In this document: positions 54,091 to 61,725 of the stretch, one piece after another
Position numbering within the stretch: position 1 is the stretch's first letter
How the letters are laid out: each line of letters starts with the position of its first letter
Source: Nitratireductor aquimarinus
GTDB lineage: Bacteria > Pseudomonadota > Alphaproteobacteria > Rhizobiales > Rhizobiaceae
NCBI RefSeq assembly: GCF_046773475.1
Contig: NZ_CP177239.1
Span: 3,912,275-3,976,274, forward strand
Reading direction: 5' to 3'
Length of the DNA: 64,000 nucleotides
Position numbers and translations under genes: made by a program
The notes under the pieces: generated by a model
Seen by the model: the letters and a program-made list of their open reading frames with translations, nothing else
What the model was told of the DNA's origin: nothing
Databases searched by the model: none

Positions 54091-54813
54091 CTATTCCACG
54101 CTCAGCCGGTAGCCGATGCCGCGCACGGTCTGGAGATAGACGGGGTTGGACGGGTCGCGCTCGATCTTGCGGCGCAGGCGATTGATCTGCACGTCGATGG
54201 TGCGCTCGCCCACTTCCGAATCCTCGCCCACAAGCTCGTGCCGGGGCACGGTCTCTCCGGCGCGTTCGGCAAAGATGACCATGATGTCGCGTTCGCGATC
54301 TGTCAGCTTCACGAGCTTGCCCGTGTGCTTCAGTTCGCGCTTGGCAATCTGGAACGAGTAGGGGCCGAAAACGACCTGTTCCACCTTTGGCGTGGTTTGC
54401 GGGCTGCTGCGGCGCAGGATGTTGTTGATGCGCAGAACCAGTTCGCGCGGGTCGAAAGGCTTTGGCAGATAGTCGTCCGCGCCGGCTTCCAGCCCCGATA
54501 CGCGGCTGTCGGTCTCCGAGAGCGCCGTCAGCATCAGGATGGGGGTTTCCTTTTCCTCACGCAGAGATTTGGTCAGCGAGACGCCGTCTTCGCCCGGCAT
54601 CATCACATCGAGAACCACCAGATCGAAGTCGAGCCCGACGAGCTTGCGTCGCGCTTCGGCGGCATTGCTGGCGATGGTGACGCGGAAACCGTTTTCGCGC
54701 AGGAAGCGGTTGAGAAGGCTGCGAATGCGTGTGTCATCGTCCACGACCAGCAAATGCGGCGCATCATCGCTCAGGACCGTCTTGTCCTTTTCGAGATTGC
54801 CGGTTTCGCTCAT
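54091..54813 (-). CDS. petR: OmpR/PetR-type response regulator
   Basis: A 240-residue regulator. The receiver domain has LLVVDDDTRIR, the phospho-acceptor Asp in LVVLDVMMPGEDG and Lys in LPKPFDPREL; the C-terminal winged helix carries KLTDRERDIMVIFAERAGET, GERTIDVQINRLRRKI and TVRGIGYRL. The arrangement downstream of a MarR gene matches petP-petR of Rhodobacter capsulatus, where PetR is needed for expression of the bc1 operon; petABC is also in this window. The name is by context and similarity. Confidence 0.85.
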   Translation of the reverse strand: MSETGNLEKDKTVLSDDAPHLLVVDDDTRIRSLLNRFLRENGFRVTIASNAAEARRKLVGLDFDLVVLDVMMPGEDGVSLTKSLREEKETPILMLTALSETDSRVSGLEAGADDYLPKPFDPRELVLRINNILRRSSPQTTPKVEQVVFGPYSFQIAKRELKHTGKLVKLTDRERDIMVIFAERAGETVPRHELVGEDSEVGERTIDVQINRLRRKIERDPSNPVYLQTVRGIGYRLSVE

Positions 54814-54853
54814 CGTGATGACCTCCTGAACTCGTGGCGCCTGAATCGGTGCC

Positions 54854-55360
54854 TTACTTAGAACGCCCGTTTGGCAGTTTGTCCATCTGGGGGCGCAGTT
54901 CCGGGTTCACCATGGCGCGCAGGAAGCGCTCCACTGCGGCGACGTCGCCCGGCTCCGCCTCTTCAAGTGCCGCACGGATGCGGCGGGACTGTGGCAGGGC
55001 GAGCTCCATTGCCAGGTCACGCCCCTTCTGCGTGGGATAGAGCTCGCGCTGGCGGCGGTCGCGCGGGCCGGGAACCTGCACGATGTAGCCATCATCGATC
55101 AGCTGTTTCAGAACGCGCGCCAGGCTCTGCTTGGTGATCCTCAGAACATCCAGCAATTCCGCCACGGTCAGGCCGGGCAACCGGTTCACAAAGTGCAGCA
55201 CCCGGTGGTGCGCCCGCCCGAAACCATACTCGGCAAGGATGGCGTCCGGATCGGCGGTGAAGTCGCGATAGGCGAAGAAGAGATGCTCGATAACGGCAAA
55301 ATCCACGCCATCGTCCAGCGTCAGCGGGGTTTTGATCGGCTCATCGTCGATTGTGCTCAT
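54854..55360 (-). CDS. petP: MarR-family regulator, PetP-like
   Basis: A 168-residue MarR protein: YGFGRAHHRVLHFVNRLPGL, TVAELLDVLRITKQSLARVL, KQLIDDGYIVQVPGPRDRRQ (wing). It lies 40 nt before the PetR-like gene, which it probably shares a transcript with, and is divergent from ilvE. A perfect 11-bp inverted repeat sits 35 nt upstream of its start, the likely operator for autoregulation. The petP name follows the Rhodobacter petP-petR arrangement. Confidence 0.82.
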   Translation of the reverse strand: MSTIDDEPIKTPLTLDDGVDFAVIEHLFFAYRDFTADPDAILAEYGFGRAHHRVLHFVNRLPGLTVAELLDVLRITKQSLARVLKQLIDDGYIVQVPGPRDRRQRELYPTQKGRDLAMELALPQSRRIRAALEEAEPGDVAAVERFLRAMVNPELRPQMDKLPNGRSK

Positions 55361-55395
55361 GGGCTGCTTGCAGTCGATTTCATTTGTTGGCGAAG

Positions 55396-55424
55396 AAATT
55401 ATGTCAGCCTTATTGACATAATTT
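55396..55424. promoter_or_regulatory. Candidate MarR operator, 11-bp inverted repeat
   Basis: AAATTATGTCA, 7 nt, TGACATAATTT. It overlaps a TTGACA hexamer at 55413-55418, in an AT-rich region between the divergent MarR and ilvE genes. MarR operators are typically this size and shape. Confidence 0.55.
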
Positions 55425-55549
55425 CGGCGCGTTGATAATTTTTGACAACGTTTTAGGTCTGTAGCGCACAAATTGGTATCTGGAAGAAGCTTTTACGGAA
55501 CTTCCTTCAAATTCCTGTCCGCCACAGGTAGGCTAAGACGATTGAAGGC

Positions 55550-55566
55550 GCCGCCCGAGGGGCGGC
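55550..55566 (+). promoter_or_regulatory. Hairpin in the ilvE leader
   Basis: GCCGCCC, GAG, GGGCGGC, followed by a few T residues, 49 nt before ilvE. No leader peptide with branched-chain codons was found, so attenuation is unsupported. Confidence 0.35.
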
Positions 55567-55614
55567 ATTTCGGTTTGTCCGGTCGTTGGAATACGGACCG
55601 GCAGGAGAGGTTAC

Positions 55615-56508
55615 ATGGCAGCGGTTCCTTTTGATCAGCTCGAGGGCTTTATCTGGCTCAATGGTGAATTCGTCAAATGGGCAGACGCCAAGATTCACGT
55701 ACTGACCCATGGCTTGCATTATGCAAGCGCGGTGTTCGAGGGCGAGCGCGCCTATGATGGCGAGATCTTCAAGCTCACCGAGCACACAGAGCGTCTGCAT
55801 GAATCGGCGCGGATTCTCGGCTTCACCATTCCCTGGTCGGTGGAAGAAATCGACGATGCGTGCCGCGAGCTTCTGGCGCGTCAGGGCTTCTCCGATGCCT
55901 ATGTGCGCCCGATTGCCTGGCGCGGCAGTGAGCTGATGGGCGTTTCGGCCCAGCAGAACCGCATCAACCTCGCCATCGCCATCTGGCAGTGGCCGAGCTA
56001 TTTCGATCCGGAGCAGCGCCTGAAGGGCATCCGTCTCGATATCGCAGAATATTGCCGTCCGGACCCGCGCACTGCGCCGTCCCGGTCCAAGGCTGCCGGT
56101 CTCTACATGATCTGCACCCTGTCCAAGCACGCCGCAGAGGCCAAGGGTTATGCCGACGCGATGATGCTCGACTGGCGCGGTCAGGTTGCCGAGGCGACCG
56201 GTGCGAACATCTTCTTCGTCAAGGACGGCGTTCTCCACACGCCGACCCCGGACTGTTTCCTGGATGGCATCACCCGGCGCACGGTGATCGAACTCGCGCG
56301 CCGTCGCGGCATCGAGGTTGTCGAGCGTGCGATCATGCCCGAAGAGCTGGAAGGCTTCGAGCAGTGCTTCTTATGTGGCACGGCCGCCGAAGTTACGCCG
56401 GTTGCAGAGATCGGGCCGTACCGTTTCGAAGTCGGTGAAATCACGCGTCTTCTGATGAACGACTACGCCAGCGAGGTTCGTCCGAGCCTGCGCGTCGCTG
56501 CGGAGTAA
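55615..56508 (+). CDS. ilvE: Branched-chain amino acid aminotransferase
   Basis: PLP enzyme making leucine, isoleucine and valine from their 2-oxo acids. At 297 residues it has the normal length. Signatures: HGLHYASAVFEGERAYDGEI, RPIAWRGSELMGV, the PLP-Lys region SRSKAAGLYMICTLSKHAAE and EATGANIFFVKDGVLHTPTP. It works with leuA in the leucine pathway. It is divergent from the MarR gene, with the shared palindrome between. A hairpin follows the stop. Confidence 0.96.
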   Translation: MAAVPFDQLEGFIWLNGEFVKWADAKIHVLTHGLHYASAVFEGERAYDGEIFKLTEHTERLHESARILGFTIPWSVEEIDDACRELLARQGFSDAYVRPIAWRGSELMGVSAQQNRINLAIAIWQWPSYFDPEQRLKGIRLDIAEYCRPDPRTAPSRSKAAGLYMICTLSKHAAEAKGYADAMMLDWRGQVAEATGANIFFVKDGVLHTPTPDCFLDGITRRTVIELARRRGIEVVERAIMPEELEGFEQCFLCGTAAEVTPVAEIGPYRFEVGEITRLLMNDYASEVRPSLRVAAE

Positions 56509-56517
56509 AAGGGATGC

Positions 56518-56540
56518 AATCAGAGGTTTACCCTCTGATT
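56518..56540 (+). terminator. Hairpin after ilvE
   Basis: AATCAGAGG, TTTAC, CCTCTGATT, 9-bp perfect stem, 10 nt after ilvE. T-rich but not a clean run. Confidence 0.6.
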
Positions 56541-56628
56541 CTATACACCCTTTATTTGACATGGGCCGGATTCGCGTTTTCATGGGCGCGCCGGCCACGA
56601 ACGGTCGGCTCTACATGAGGGACCGAAT

Positions 56629-56904
56629 ATGGAAGCTCTACTTCCGATTATCATTCAGGCGGTAACGGGTGTGCTCGGTGGCGAAGCCATCGGAACAGTT
56701 GTGAAGAAAGCCGCGATGGGCCATGGCGCCAAGATTTTGAGCGGCATCATTGGCGGTGTTGGCGGCGGTGCTCTGCTGTCGGGCATGGGCGGTGACGCCG
56801 GCGCGCTGAGCGGTCTGCTCGGCGATGCCGTTGGCGGCGCTGTCGGTGGCGGTGTGTTGACGGGCCTTGTCGGTGTCGTTATGGGCGCCATGAACAAGAG
56901 CTGA
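56629..56904 (+). CDS. Small glycine-rich membrane-associated protein
   Basis: A 91-residue, Gly/Ala/Val-rich hydrophobic protein (GGEAIGTVVKKAAMGHGAKI, LSGIIGGVGGGALLSGMGGD, GGAVGGGVLTGLVGVVMGAM). The helical glycine-zipper pattern recalls a class of small membrane-inserting proteins. No named family. A terminator follows. Confidence 0.7.
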   Translation: MEALLPIIIQAVTGVLGGEAIGTVVKKAAMGHGAKILSGIIGGVGGGALLSGMGGDAGALSGLLGDAVGGAVGGGVLTGLVGVVMGAMNKS

Positions 56905-56924
56905 GTTCTGTCGAATTCTCGAAG

Positions 56925-56950
56925 CGGGCAGCCTTGCGGTTGCCCGTTTT
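56925..56950 (+). terminator. Terminator after the glycine-rich gene
   Basis: CGGGCA, 10-nt loop, TGCCCG, then TTTT. Confidence 0.6.
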
Positions 56951-56992
56951 GCATTTTTGCCGCATTGCGGCATCTGTAACCTGGAGGGCTTC

Positions 56993-57634
56993 ATGGGAAA
57001 TCTTCGCGCCGGTGTCATTCCCGTGACGCCATTTCAGCAAAACTGCACGATCCTCTTCGATGAAGAGACGAAGGTTGGTGTCGTTGTCGATCCCGGTGGC
57101 GAGGTGGATCGCATCCGTGCCGCGATTGAGGAAAACGGCATTGCCGTCGAGGCCATCTGGCTGACCCATGGTCATATCGATCATGCGGGCGGCGCGATGG
57201 ACCTGAAAGAGGCGCTTGGCGTGCCGCTGATCGGGCCCCATGAGGATGACCGCGAACTCCTCTCCAATCTGGAAAATCAGGCGCGCATGTTCGGGCTGGA
57301 TCAAAGTGTGCGCAACGTCACGCCGGATCGCTACCTGAACGAAGGCGAGACGGTTTCCTTCGGCGATCATGTCTTCGAAGTGTTTCACTGCCCGGGGCAT
57401 GCGCCGGGCCATGTGGTGTTCTTCAATCGCGATGCGCGCTTTGCCCATGTCGGCGATGTGCTCTTCAATGGCTCCATCGGCCGCACCGACCTTCCGGGCG
57501 GCGATCACGACGCTCTGATCCGGTCGATCAAGGACAAGCTCCTGCCGCTGGGCGATGATATCGGCTTTCTGTGCGGGCATGGTCCCGGCGGACGGTTTGG
57601 GGACGAGCGCCGCAGCAATCCCTTCCTTGTCTAG
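56993..57634 (+). CDS. MBL-fold metallohydrolase (glyoxalase II-like)
   Basis: A 213-residue metallo-beta-lactamase-fold enzyme. The metal ligands are THGHIDHAGG (HxHxDH), His in FHCPGHAPGH, Asp in GDVLFNGSIGRTD and His in CGHGPG. The compact single-domain form fits hydroxyacylglutathione hydrolase-like or persulfide-dioxygenase-like members; substrate not fixed. GGAGG precedes the ATG at 5 nt. Confidence 0.9.
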   Translation: MGNLRAGVIPVTPFQQNCTILFDEETKVGVVVDPGGEVDRIRAAIEENGIAVEAIWLTHGHIDHAGGAMDLKEALGVPLIGPHEDDRELLSNLENQARMFGLDQSVRNVTPDRYLNEGETVSFGDHVFEVFHCPGHAPGHVVFFNRDARFAHVGDVLFNGSIGRTDLPGGDHDALIRSIKDKLLPLGDDIGFLCGHGPGGRFGDERRSNPFLV

Positions 57635-57740
57635 TTCCAGGCAGCGTTTCGTGGAAACGCTGCTTACGCCATCTCTCCTTACTGCTCGCGCATTCCCGCG
57701 AGGGCCGGTTATCTGGCTGACTTGCGGGTTGCTTCGTACG

Positions 57741-58244
57741 TCAGGCCCGGTTCGGGTTCAGTCGTGCGAGGCCATATCCCGCCAGGGCAAGGGCGATGCC
57801 TGATGCAATCGTTCTCGTCTGGTTCCAGAACTGCCAGCGCGAAGAATAGTCGGTCCAGATTTCCCGCGCCGCATCCAGCTCCTTGGGCACGACGACAAGA
57901 GCCAGCGCTTCGTTCATCGGCACGTTGATTGCCGCTGTCAGCAACAGCCCCAGTGCGAGATAGACAAGCGCTCCGACGCCGAAAAAGGCTGCGGACGTCT
58001 TCTGCCCGCTGCGCAGGATCAGGAACGCGGCAAGCCCCATCACCACCGGCGTCAGAAAGAATGCCGGGAAGAAAACCGTGTTGCGCACGGAGGCGTTCAT
58101 CGCCTGCATGGCCTGGATTGCCACGCGGGGATCTGCCTGATCGAGCCCCCACATGGTCGAGCAGACCCAGGCATAGAAGAAGCCGAAAATCGCCCCCGCA
58201 AACAGGATCGCGGTTACCGAAACGGCAGTGGTCAATGCGCGCAT
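57741..58244 (-). CDS. DUF1772-like membrane protein
   Basis: A 167-residue protein with four hydrophobic segments and FYAWVCSTMWGLDQADPRVA, NASVRNTVFFPAFFLTPVVM, INVPMNEALALV, matching DUF1772/anthrone-oxygenase-like proteins (the conserved Asn-x-Pro-x-Asn). The third of three ATGs has AAGGAG at 7 nt. It is divergent from a TetR regulator with two operators between, which surely control it. An oxygenase-like or membrane role; not proven. Confidence 0.8.
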   Translation of the reverse strand: MRALTTAVSVTAILFAGAIFGFFYAWVCSTMWGLDQADPRVAIQAMQAMNASVRNTVFFPAFFLTPVVMGLAAFLILRSGQKTSAAFFGVGALVYLALGLLLTAAINVPMNEALALVVVPKELDAAREIWTDYSSRWQFWNQTRTIASGIALALAGYGLARLNPNRA

Positions 58245-58262
58245 CATCATCTCCTTGATTTT

Positions 58263-58278
58263 CGTACACATATGTACG
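58263..58278. promoter_or_regulatory. TetR operator copy 1 (CGTACA-CATA-TGTACG)
   Basis: A perfect 16-bp palindrome between DUF1772 and TetR, spaced 28 bp centre to centre from the second copy. Confidence 0.7.
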
Positions 58279-58290
58279 GTTTTGTAATTC

Positions 58291-58306
58291 CGTACATTCA
58301 TGTACG
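58291..58306. promoter_or_regulatory. TetR operator copy 2 (CGTACA-TTCA-TGTACG)
   Basis: Same half-sites as copy 1 with a different 4-nt centre; it lies 29 nt before the TetR start. Confidence 0.7.
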
Positions 58307-58334
58307 ATTTGAGTCAACGAGACCGGAGATTCGG

Positions 58335-58946
58335 ATGCGGGACGAAACGAGGGCGCAGAGACAGCTCCAGATAGAAGAGGCTGCCTACGCGCTGCTTGGC
58401 GAGAAGGGGTATGGCGCAACATCGATGCTCAGTGTCGCCAGAGTGGCGCGGGCCTCGAATGAAACGCTCTATCGCTGGTATGGCGACAAGCGCGGGCTCT
58501 TCAAATCGATGGTCGAGACCAATGCGCGTGATATCCGGGCCGCGCTCCGCGATGCAATCGACAGCGGGGCTGATCCTCTGGCCAGTCTTGAGAAAGTCGC
58601 GCCGGTTCTCCTCACCATGCTTCTTGGAGAGAAGGCGGTTTTGCTCAACCGCGCGGCCGCTGCCGATGAAACCGGCGAGCTTGGAGCGGCGCTGGCAGAG
58701 GGAGGGCGCAATGCGGTTGCGCCGCTGATCGAGGCGCTGCTTCGCCAATCCATGGAAAGCGGTGCGATCCGGGCCCCTTCCGCTGCGACGGCGGCCGAGT
58801 GGTTTCTCGGGCTTCTCATCGGTGATCTGCAGATCAGGCGGATCATCGGGGTGCTGCCAGAACCCGGTGCGGACTTTGTTGCGGACAGGGTGGCTGGCGC
58901 TTTGGCTGCTTACAGGGTGCTATGCGTCAATGCGTCTCAGGGTTGA
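58335..58946 (+). CDS. TetR-family transcriptional repressor
   Basis: A 203-residue TetR protein: RQLQIEEAAYALLGEKGYGA, TSMLSVARVARASNETLYRW, YGDKRGLFKSMVE, the classical N-terminal helix-turn-helix. The C-terminal ligand domain (about 60-203) is of the AcrR-like type. It is divergent from a DUF1772 gene; two identical-half-site palindromes in the 90-nt gap show autoregulation and control of the neighbour. GGAG precedes the ATG at 6 nt. Confidence 0.93.
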   Translation: MRDETRAQRQLQIEEAAYALLGEKGYGATSMLSVARVARASNETLYRWYGDKRGLFKSMVETNARDIRAALRDAIDSGADPLASLEKVAPVLLTMLLGEKAVLLNRAAAADETGELGAALAEGGRNAVAPLIEALLRQSMESGAIRAPSAATAAEWFLGLLIGDLQIRRIIGVLPEPGADFVADRVAGALAAYRVLCVNASQG

Positions 58947-58973
58947 ATTTTTTATTAAGAATCATCTATAGGT

Positions 58974-59061
58974 AAATTCTGCATCCTGAGAATGCAGAAT
59001 TTGTTCCGAGGGTCGCATTTGTTCCGAGGATCGTATTTGTCCCGAAAATCGCATTTGTCCG
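58974..59061. repeat. 11-bp inverted repeat followed by 18-bp tandem repeats
   Basis: AAATTCTGCAT, 7 nt, ATGCAGAATTT (58974-59002), then three tandem 18-bp units starting TTTGTTCCGAGGGTCGCA at 59000 and a fourth partial (ending 59061). Read leftwards the array would encode the repeating pattern (D/N)K(C/Y)D(F/P)R in a 60-codon frame, but coding is not supported. Confidence 0.6.
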
Positions 59062-59190
59062 TGTTGGCGATTTCCGGAGTGGCGACGCGTAATCTGTCCC
59101 GCGTCAGTCTCTCGTGTTCTGATCTCGTTTTACGCATGCGTGTTATCCGGGCTGTGTCTTGACGCCCTGATCAGCTTTTTAATGAAGAAA

Positions 59191-59216
59191 GGCCGGGCAA
59201 AGCCCGGCCTCTTTTT
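59191..59216. terminator. Bidirectional terminator after BA14K
   Basis: GGCCGGGC, AAA, GCCCGGCC, then TCTTTTTC rightwards and TTTCTTC leftwards, just beyond the BA14K stop. Confidence 0.75.
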
Positions 59217-59240
59217 CTGGAGCAGGGAAACTCCGGGTGT

Positions 59241-59696
59241 CTAGCGCGGCTGGCAGAAATGCCGGTTTCCATCATATCCCATGAAGGTGCCGGTCCGGCC
59301 GTCGAAGCTGCGGTAGCGGTTTGAGCAATAGCGGAACCATTCACGCGACCAGGGCTCCATGCTCGCCCGGTAATGAACGGGACGTTCGCGATAGGCCGGG
59401 CGTTCGCGGTAGGCGGGTGCGCTCGGATAGTAATCACGGTAGACCGGCTGGTAATCCGGGTAGCGCGGACGACGCGGCGGATCGATATAGACGCGCTCAT
59501 TTCCGCGGCTCGATTCCGAGAGCAGACCGCCGACAATGGCGCCCGCAGCCAGGCCGAGTACGCCTGCGGCGATGGCGTCATTGTTGTTGTTGTGCCGGTG
59601 GCGATTGCGGTGGCCGGCGTCGGCCGTCGAGATCGCCCCAAGCGTTGTTGCAGCCACGGCAAGCGAAAGAATGCCCGTCTTCAGGATGCGTTTCAT
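59241..59696 (-). CDS. BA14K-family exported protein
   Basis: A 151-residue protein with a signal peptide (MKRILKTGILSLAVAATTLG, cleavage near ADA), a His/Asn-rich stretch (HRNRHRHNNNND), a Gly-rich hydrophobic segment (about 43-60), a Tyr/Pro/Arg repeat region (YREP-like) and the C-terminal BA14K signature WFRYCSNRYRSFDGRTGTFM with GYDGNRHFC. The family is rhizobiales-specific; Brucella BA14K is a lectin-like immunoreactive protein. Confidence 0.9.
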   Translation of the reverse strand: MKRILKTGILSLAVAATTLGAISTADAGHRNRHRHNNNNDAIAAGVLGLAAGAIVGGLLSESSRGNERVYIDPPRRPRYPDYQPVYRDYYPSAPAYRERPAYRERPVHYRASMEPWSREWFRYCSNRYRSFDGRTGTFMGYDGNRHFCQPR

Positions 59697-60060
59697 GACC
59701 TTACCTCTTCAAGTGTCGCTGCCGTGTTCAGGGGGAGGGGGGCAGCTGTCACAGAGGGTTTATTCATTGGCACCTGAATGCTGCCTGAATAAGGCTGCCA
59801 TCTTGTGTTCAACCGTTATGAAGGGGCCACATATTCCGTGTTGCCGCGAGGATGGCTGTACGGGGGCGGTCGGTGCGGGTATCGCGATTGTCATTTCCGC
59901 GTCGTCGCGCCTGCGCTAGAATTCGATTCCGGTGCGGCCCGCGCCTCCTCCCTCCATCGGGAAAGCACAGTTCATGCAAGGGCGTTCCCGTTTCGAACCG
60001 ACTGTTCGGGCAAGCGCATAAGGAGGGATTGCGAAATCCGCTCGCGATAGGAGGTTTCAG
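59697..60060. other. Long intergenic interval
   Basis: The interval between BA14K and the ATPase gene. I saw promoter-like AT-rich sequence near 59755-59820, an AGGAGG at 60021-60026 and the ribosome site AGGAGG at 60049-60054. No convincing gene; short frames here have poor coding character. Confidence 0.35.
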
Positions 60061-60774
60061 ATGAAACTCACTGCACCGCTCTATGTCCTGAAACGCAGGG
60101 CGAAACTTATCTCCCGCCGTGATGGCCTGCCGCTTCATGCTGCTCTCGACCGCATTGCGAAAGAAGAGGGCTATGGCGCGTGGAGCCTGCTGGCAGCGAA
60201 AATGTCGGCGGCTTCGCCGGCCTCAAGGCTGTTCCCCGTCTTGCACCCCGGCGATTGCCTTCTGCTAGCTGCGCGTCCCGGGCAGGGCAAGACGCTTCTC
60301 GCTTTCGAGCTTGTAATCGAGGCGATGCGGAATGGACGCCAGGGCGTCTTCTTCACGCTTGAATACACGCAGCGGGATATTGTTGAGCGCTTCGGTTCGC
60401 TGGCGGCGCAGGCGGATGGCTTCGCAGATCGCTTCACTTTTGACAATTCGGACGGGATCTGCGCCGGGCACATCACGCGCGTGCTCGCCAATGCCGAGCC
60501 GGGCGCGCTTGCCGCCATCGATTATCTTCAGCTGCTCGATCAGAAGCGTTCCAACCCGGATCTTCTGGATCAGGTGCGTGCGCTGCGTGCTTTTGCGCGC
60601 AGGCGGGGCATCGTCTTTGTCTTCATTGCCCAGATTGATCGCTTGTTCGATCTTTCCGGTCGGGCCATGCCGGGCATGGCCGATATCCGTCTGCCAAACC
60701 GGCTTGATTTGGCCCTGTTCAGCAGAGCCTGCTTTCTGCATGACGGCGAGATCCGGTTTGAAACGCTGATGTGA
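60061..60774 (+). CDS. Orphan DnaB/RecA-like ATPase
   Basis: A 237-residue P-loop ATPase similar to the helicase C-terminal domain of DnaB. The first 45 residues form a short helical unit (LKRRAKLISRRDGLPLHAAL, DRIAKEEGYGAWSLLAAKM) of the type seen in other rhizobial proteins of unknown role. Walker A is AARPGQGKTLLAFEL, Walker B AAIDYLQLL, and FVFIAQID resembles motif H4. The N-terminal DnaG-binding domain of DnaB is missing, so it is not the replicative helicase itself. A strong AGGAGG is 6 nt before the ATG. Function unknown. Confidence 0.82.
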   Translation: MKLTAPLYVLKRRAKLISRRDGLPLHAALDRIAKEEGYGAWSLLAAKMSAASPASRLFPVLHPGDCLLLAARPGQGKTLLAFELVIEAMRNGRQGVFFTLEYTQRDIVERFGSLAAQADGFADRFTFDNSDGICAGHITRVLANAEPGALAAIDYLQLLDQKRSNPDLLDQVRALRAFARRRGIVFVFIAQIDRLFDLSGRAMPGMADIRLPNRLDLALFSRACFLHDGEIRFETLM

Positions 60775-61092
60775 AGTCGTGCCAGATCTGCTGGCGCGGG
60801 GTATTCGCATAACTGTTAAAAGGATGGGGCGTTTGGGCCGGGCACGGTTCGGGCTGACGCTGCCGCGATCTTCTCGCTCGCCTCGTCTTTACCGGCTTGA
60901 TTTGGCCGGGCTTCGCTGAGGCAGCGCCTGAACTTCAACGCCTCAAGTTCAATGTGCTGGAGAAGCCCAAATCTGACCGAATAGAACCGTCGCGCGACCA
61001 TCTGCCGGTCGTGCGTCTTCACCCTCTCCGGGTGCAGGTGGGCCTGCCACGGAGGGCAGGCAATACGGCGCCTCAGGCGCCGCAGGCCCTGG
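60775..61092. other. Non-coding interval before the csp genes
   Basis: An open frame on the minus strand here lacks a ribosome site and homology and was not called. A short hairpin (CGGCGCC, TCA, GGCGCCG at 61066-61082) follows the first csp stop and may end that gene, but there is no T-run. Confidence 0.3.
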
Positions 61093-61308
61093 TCAGGAGG
61101 CAACCATCAGGTTGACGGCCTTGGGACCTTTGCCACGCTTGTCGGGCTCGGTCTCGAACGTGACCTTCTGCCCGTCTTCCAGTCCCGCCAGACCGGAAGC
61201 CTGAACTGCTGAAATATGAACGAAAACGTCCTTCTCGCCATCATCCGGGGTAATGAACCCGTATCCCTTGGCTTGGTTGAAGAACTTTACTGTACCACTC
61301 TGCGACAT
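61093..61308 (-). CDS. Cold-shock protein (CspA family)
   Basis: A 71-residue single-stranded nucleic-acid-binding protein with RNP1 KGYGFITPDD and RNP2 VFVHISAVQ, the CspA hallmarks. It chaperones RNA. Its long leader contains a 29-bp element also found in front of the second csp gene. Ribosome site AAGGA. Confidence 0.95.
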   Translation of the reverse strand: MSQSGTVKFFNQAKGYGFITPDDGEKDVFVHISAVQASGLAGLEDGQKVTFETEPDKRGKGPKAVNLMVAS

Positions 61309-61665
61309 AGGAAGGAGTCCTTTCTCCCTTTATGCTGGTTTCGGCGGGCCAACCTCTTGAAGGGTTTTAGGCCCATGGCGTCATCGGTCGTTTACTGGGG
61401 GAGAAGAAACAGTCAGCTTCGCGCCTCGCAGTGGGGACCCGTGATTGTGGGCTCTTCGCCCGCACAAGCATATTGTCCTCTTACTATCGGTGCGACTTCC
61501 CAGACGGGCCTAAATGGACCCGCTATTGGGGCATGCCATTCCAGTCTCCGGGCCCGCAAATGCCCGAATGGCAGGGAGCTTCCCCGATTTTTTCAAGGGT
61601 ATCAAGAGAAAGTTTTATGAATAATACGAATTGCGAAGGTGTCTGCGTCTGCAATTCCAGCGAGC
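61309..61665 (-). promoter_or_regulatory. Long leader/promoter interval of the first csp gene
   Basis: 357 nt without a supported gene. It holds the shared csp leader element at 61539-61567, about 230 nt before the start codon. Long structured leaders are usual for cspA genes, where they act in temperature control. Confidence 0.4.
61539..61567 (-). repeat. Shared csp leader element, copy 1
   Basis: TTCCAGTCTCCGGG then CCCGCAAATGCCCGA; matches copy 2 at 62050-62078 in about 24 of 29 bases. Confidence 0.5.
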
Positions 61666-61696
61666 AAAGAAAAAGCGCGGCGTTTGCACGCCGCGC
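61666..61696 (-). terminator. Terminator of the second csp gene
   Basis: Leftwards: GCGCGGCGT, GCAA loop, ACGCCGCGC then TTTTT. Confidence 0.85.
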
Positions 61697-61725
61697 TCAA
61701 ACTCTACAACCGAGATAACCCGGTA

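Noticed and set aside
55550..55566. Attenuator before ilvE
   Set aside because: The hairpin is present but no leader peptide with Leu, Ile or Val codons was found.
59000..59061. A small CRISPR array
   Set aside because: The units are contiguous with no spacers and no cas genes are in the window.
58955..59137. A 60-codon protein with six-residue repeats
   Set aside because: No ribosome site and most of it comes from the 18-bp DNA repeats; better described as a repeat array.
60816..61103. A 95-codon minus-strand frame between the ATPase and csp genes
   Set aside because: No ribosome site, no recognisable motif and irregular composition.
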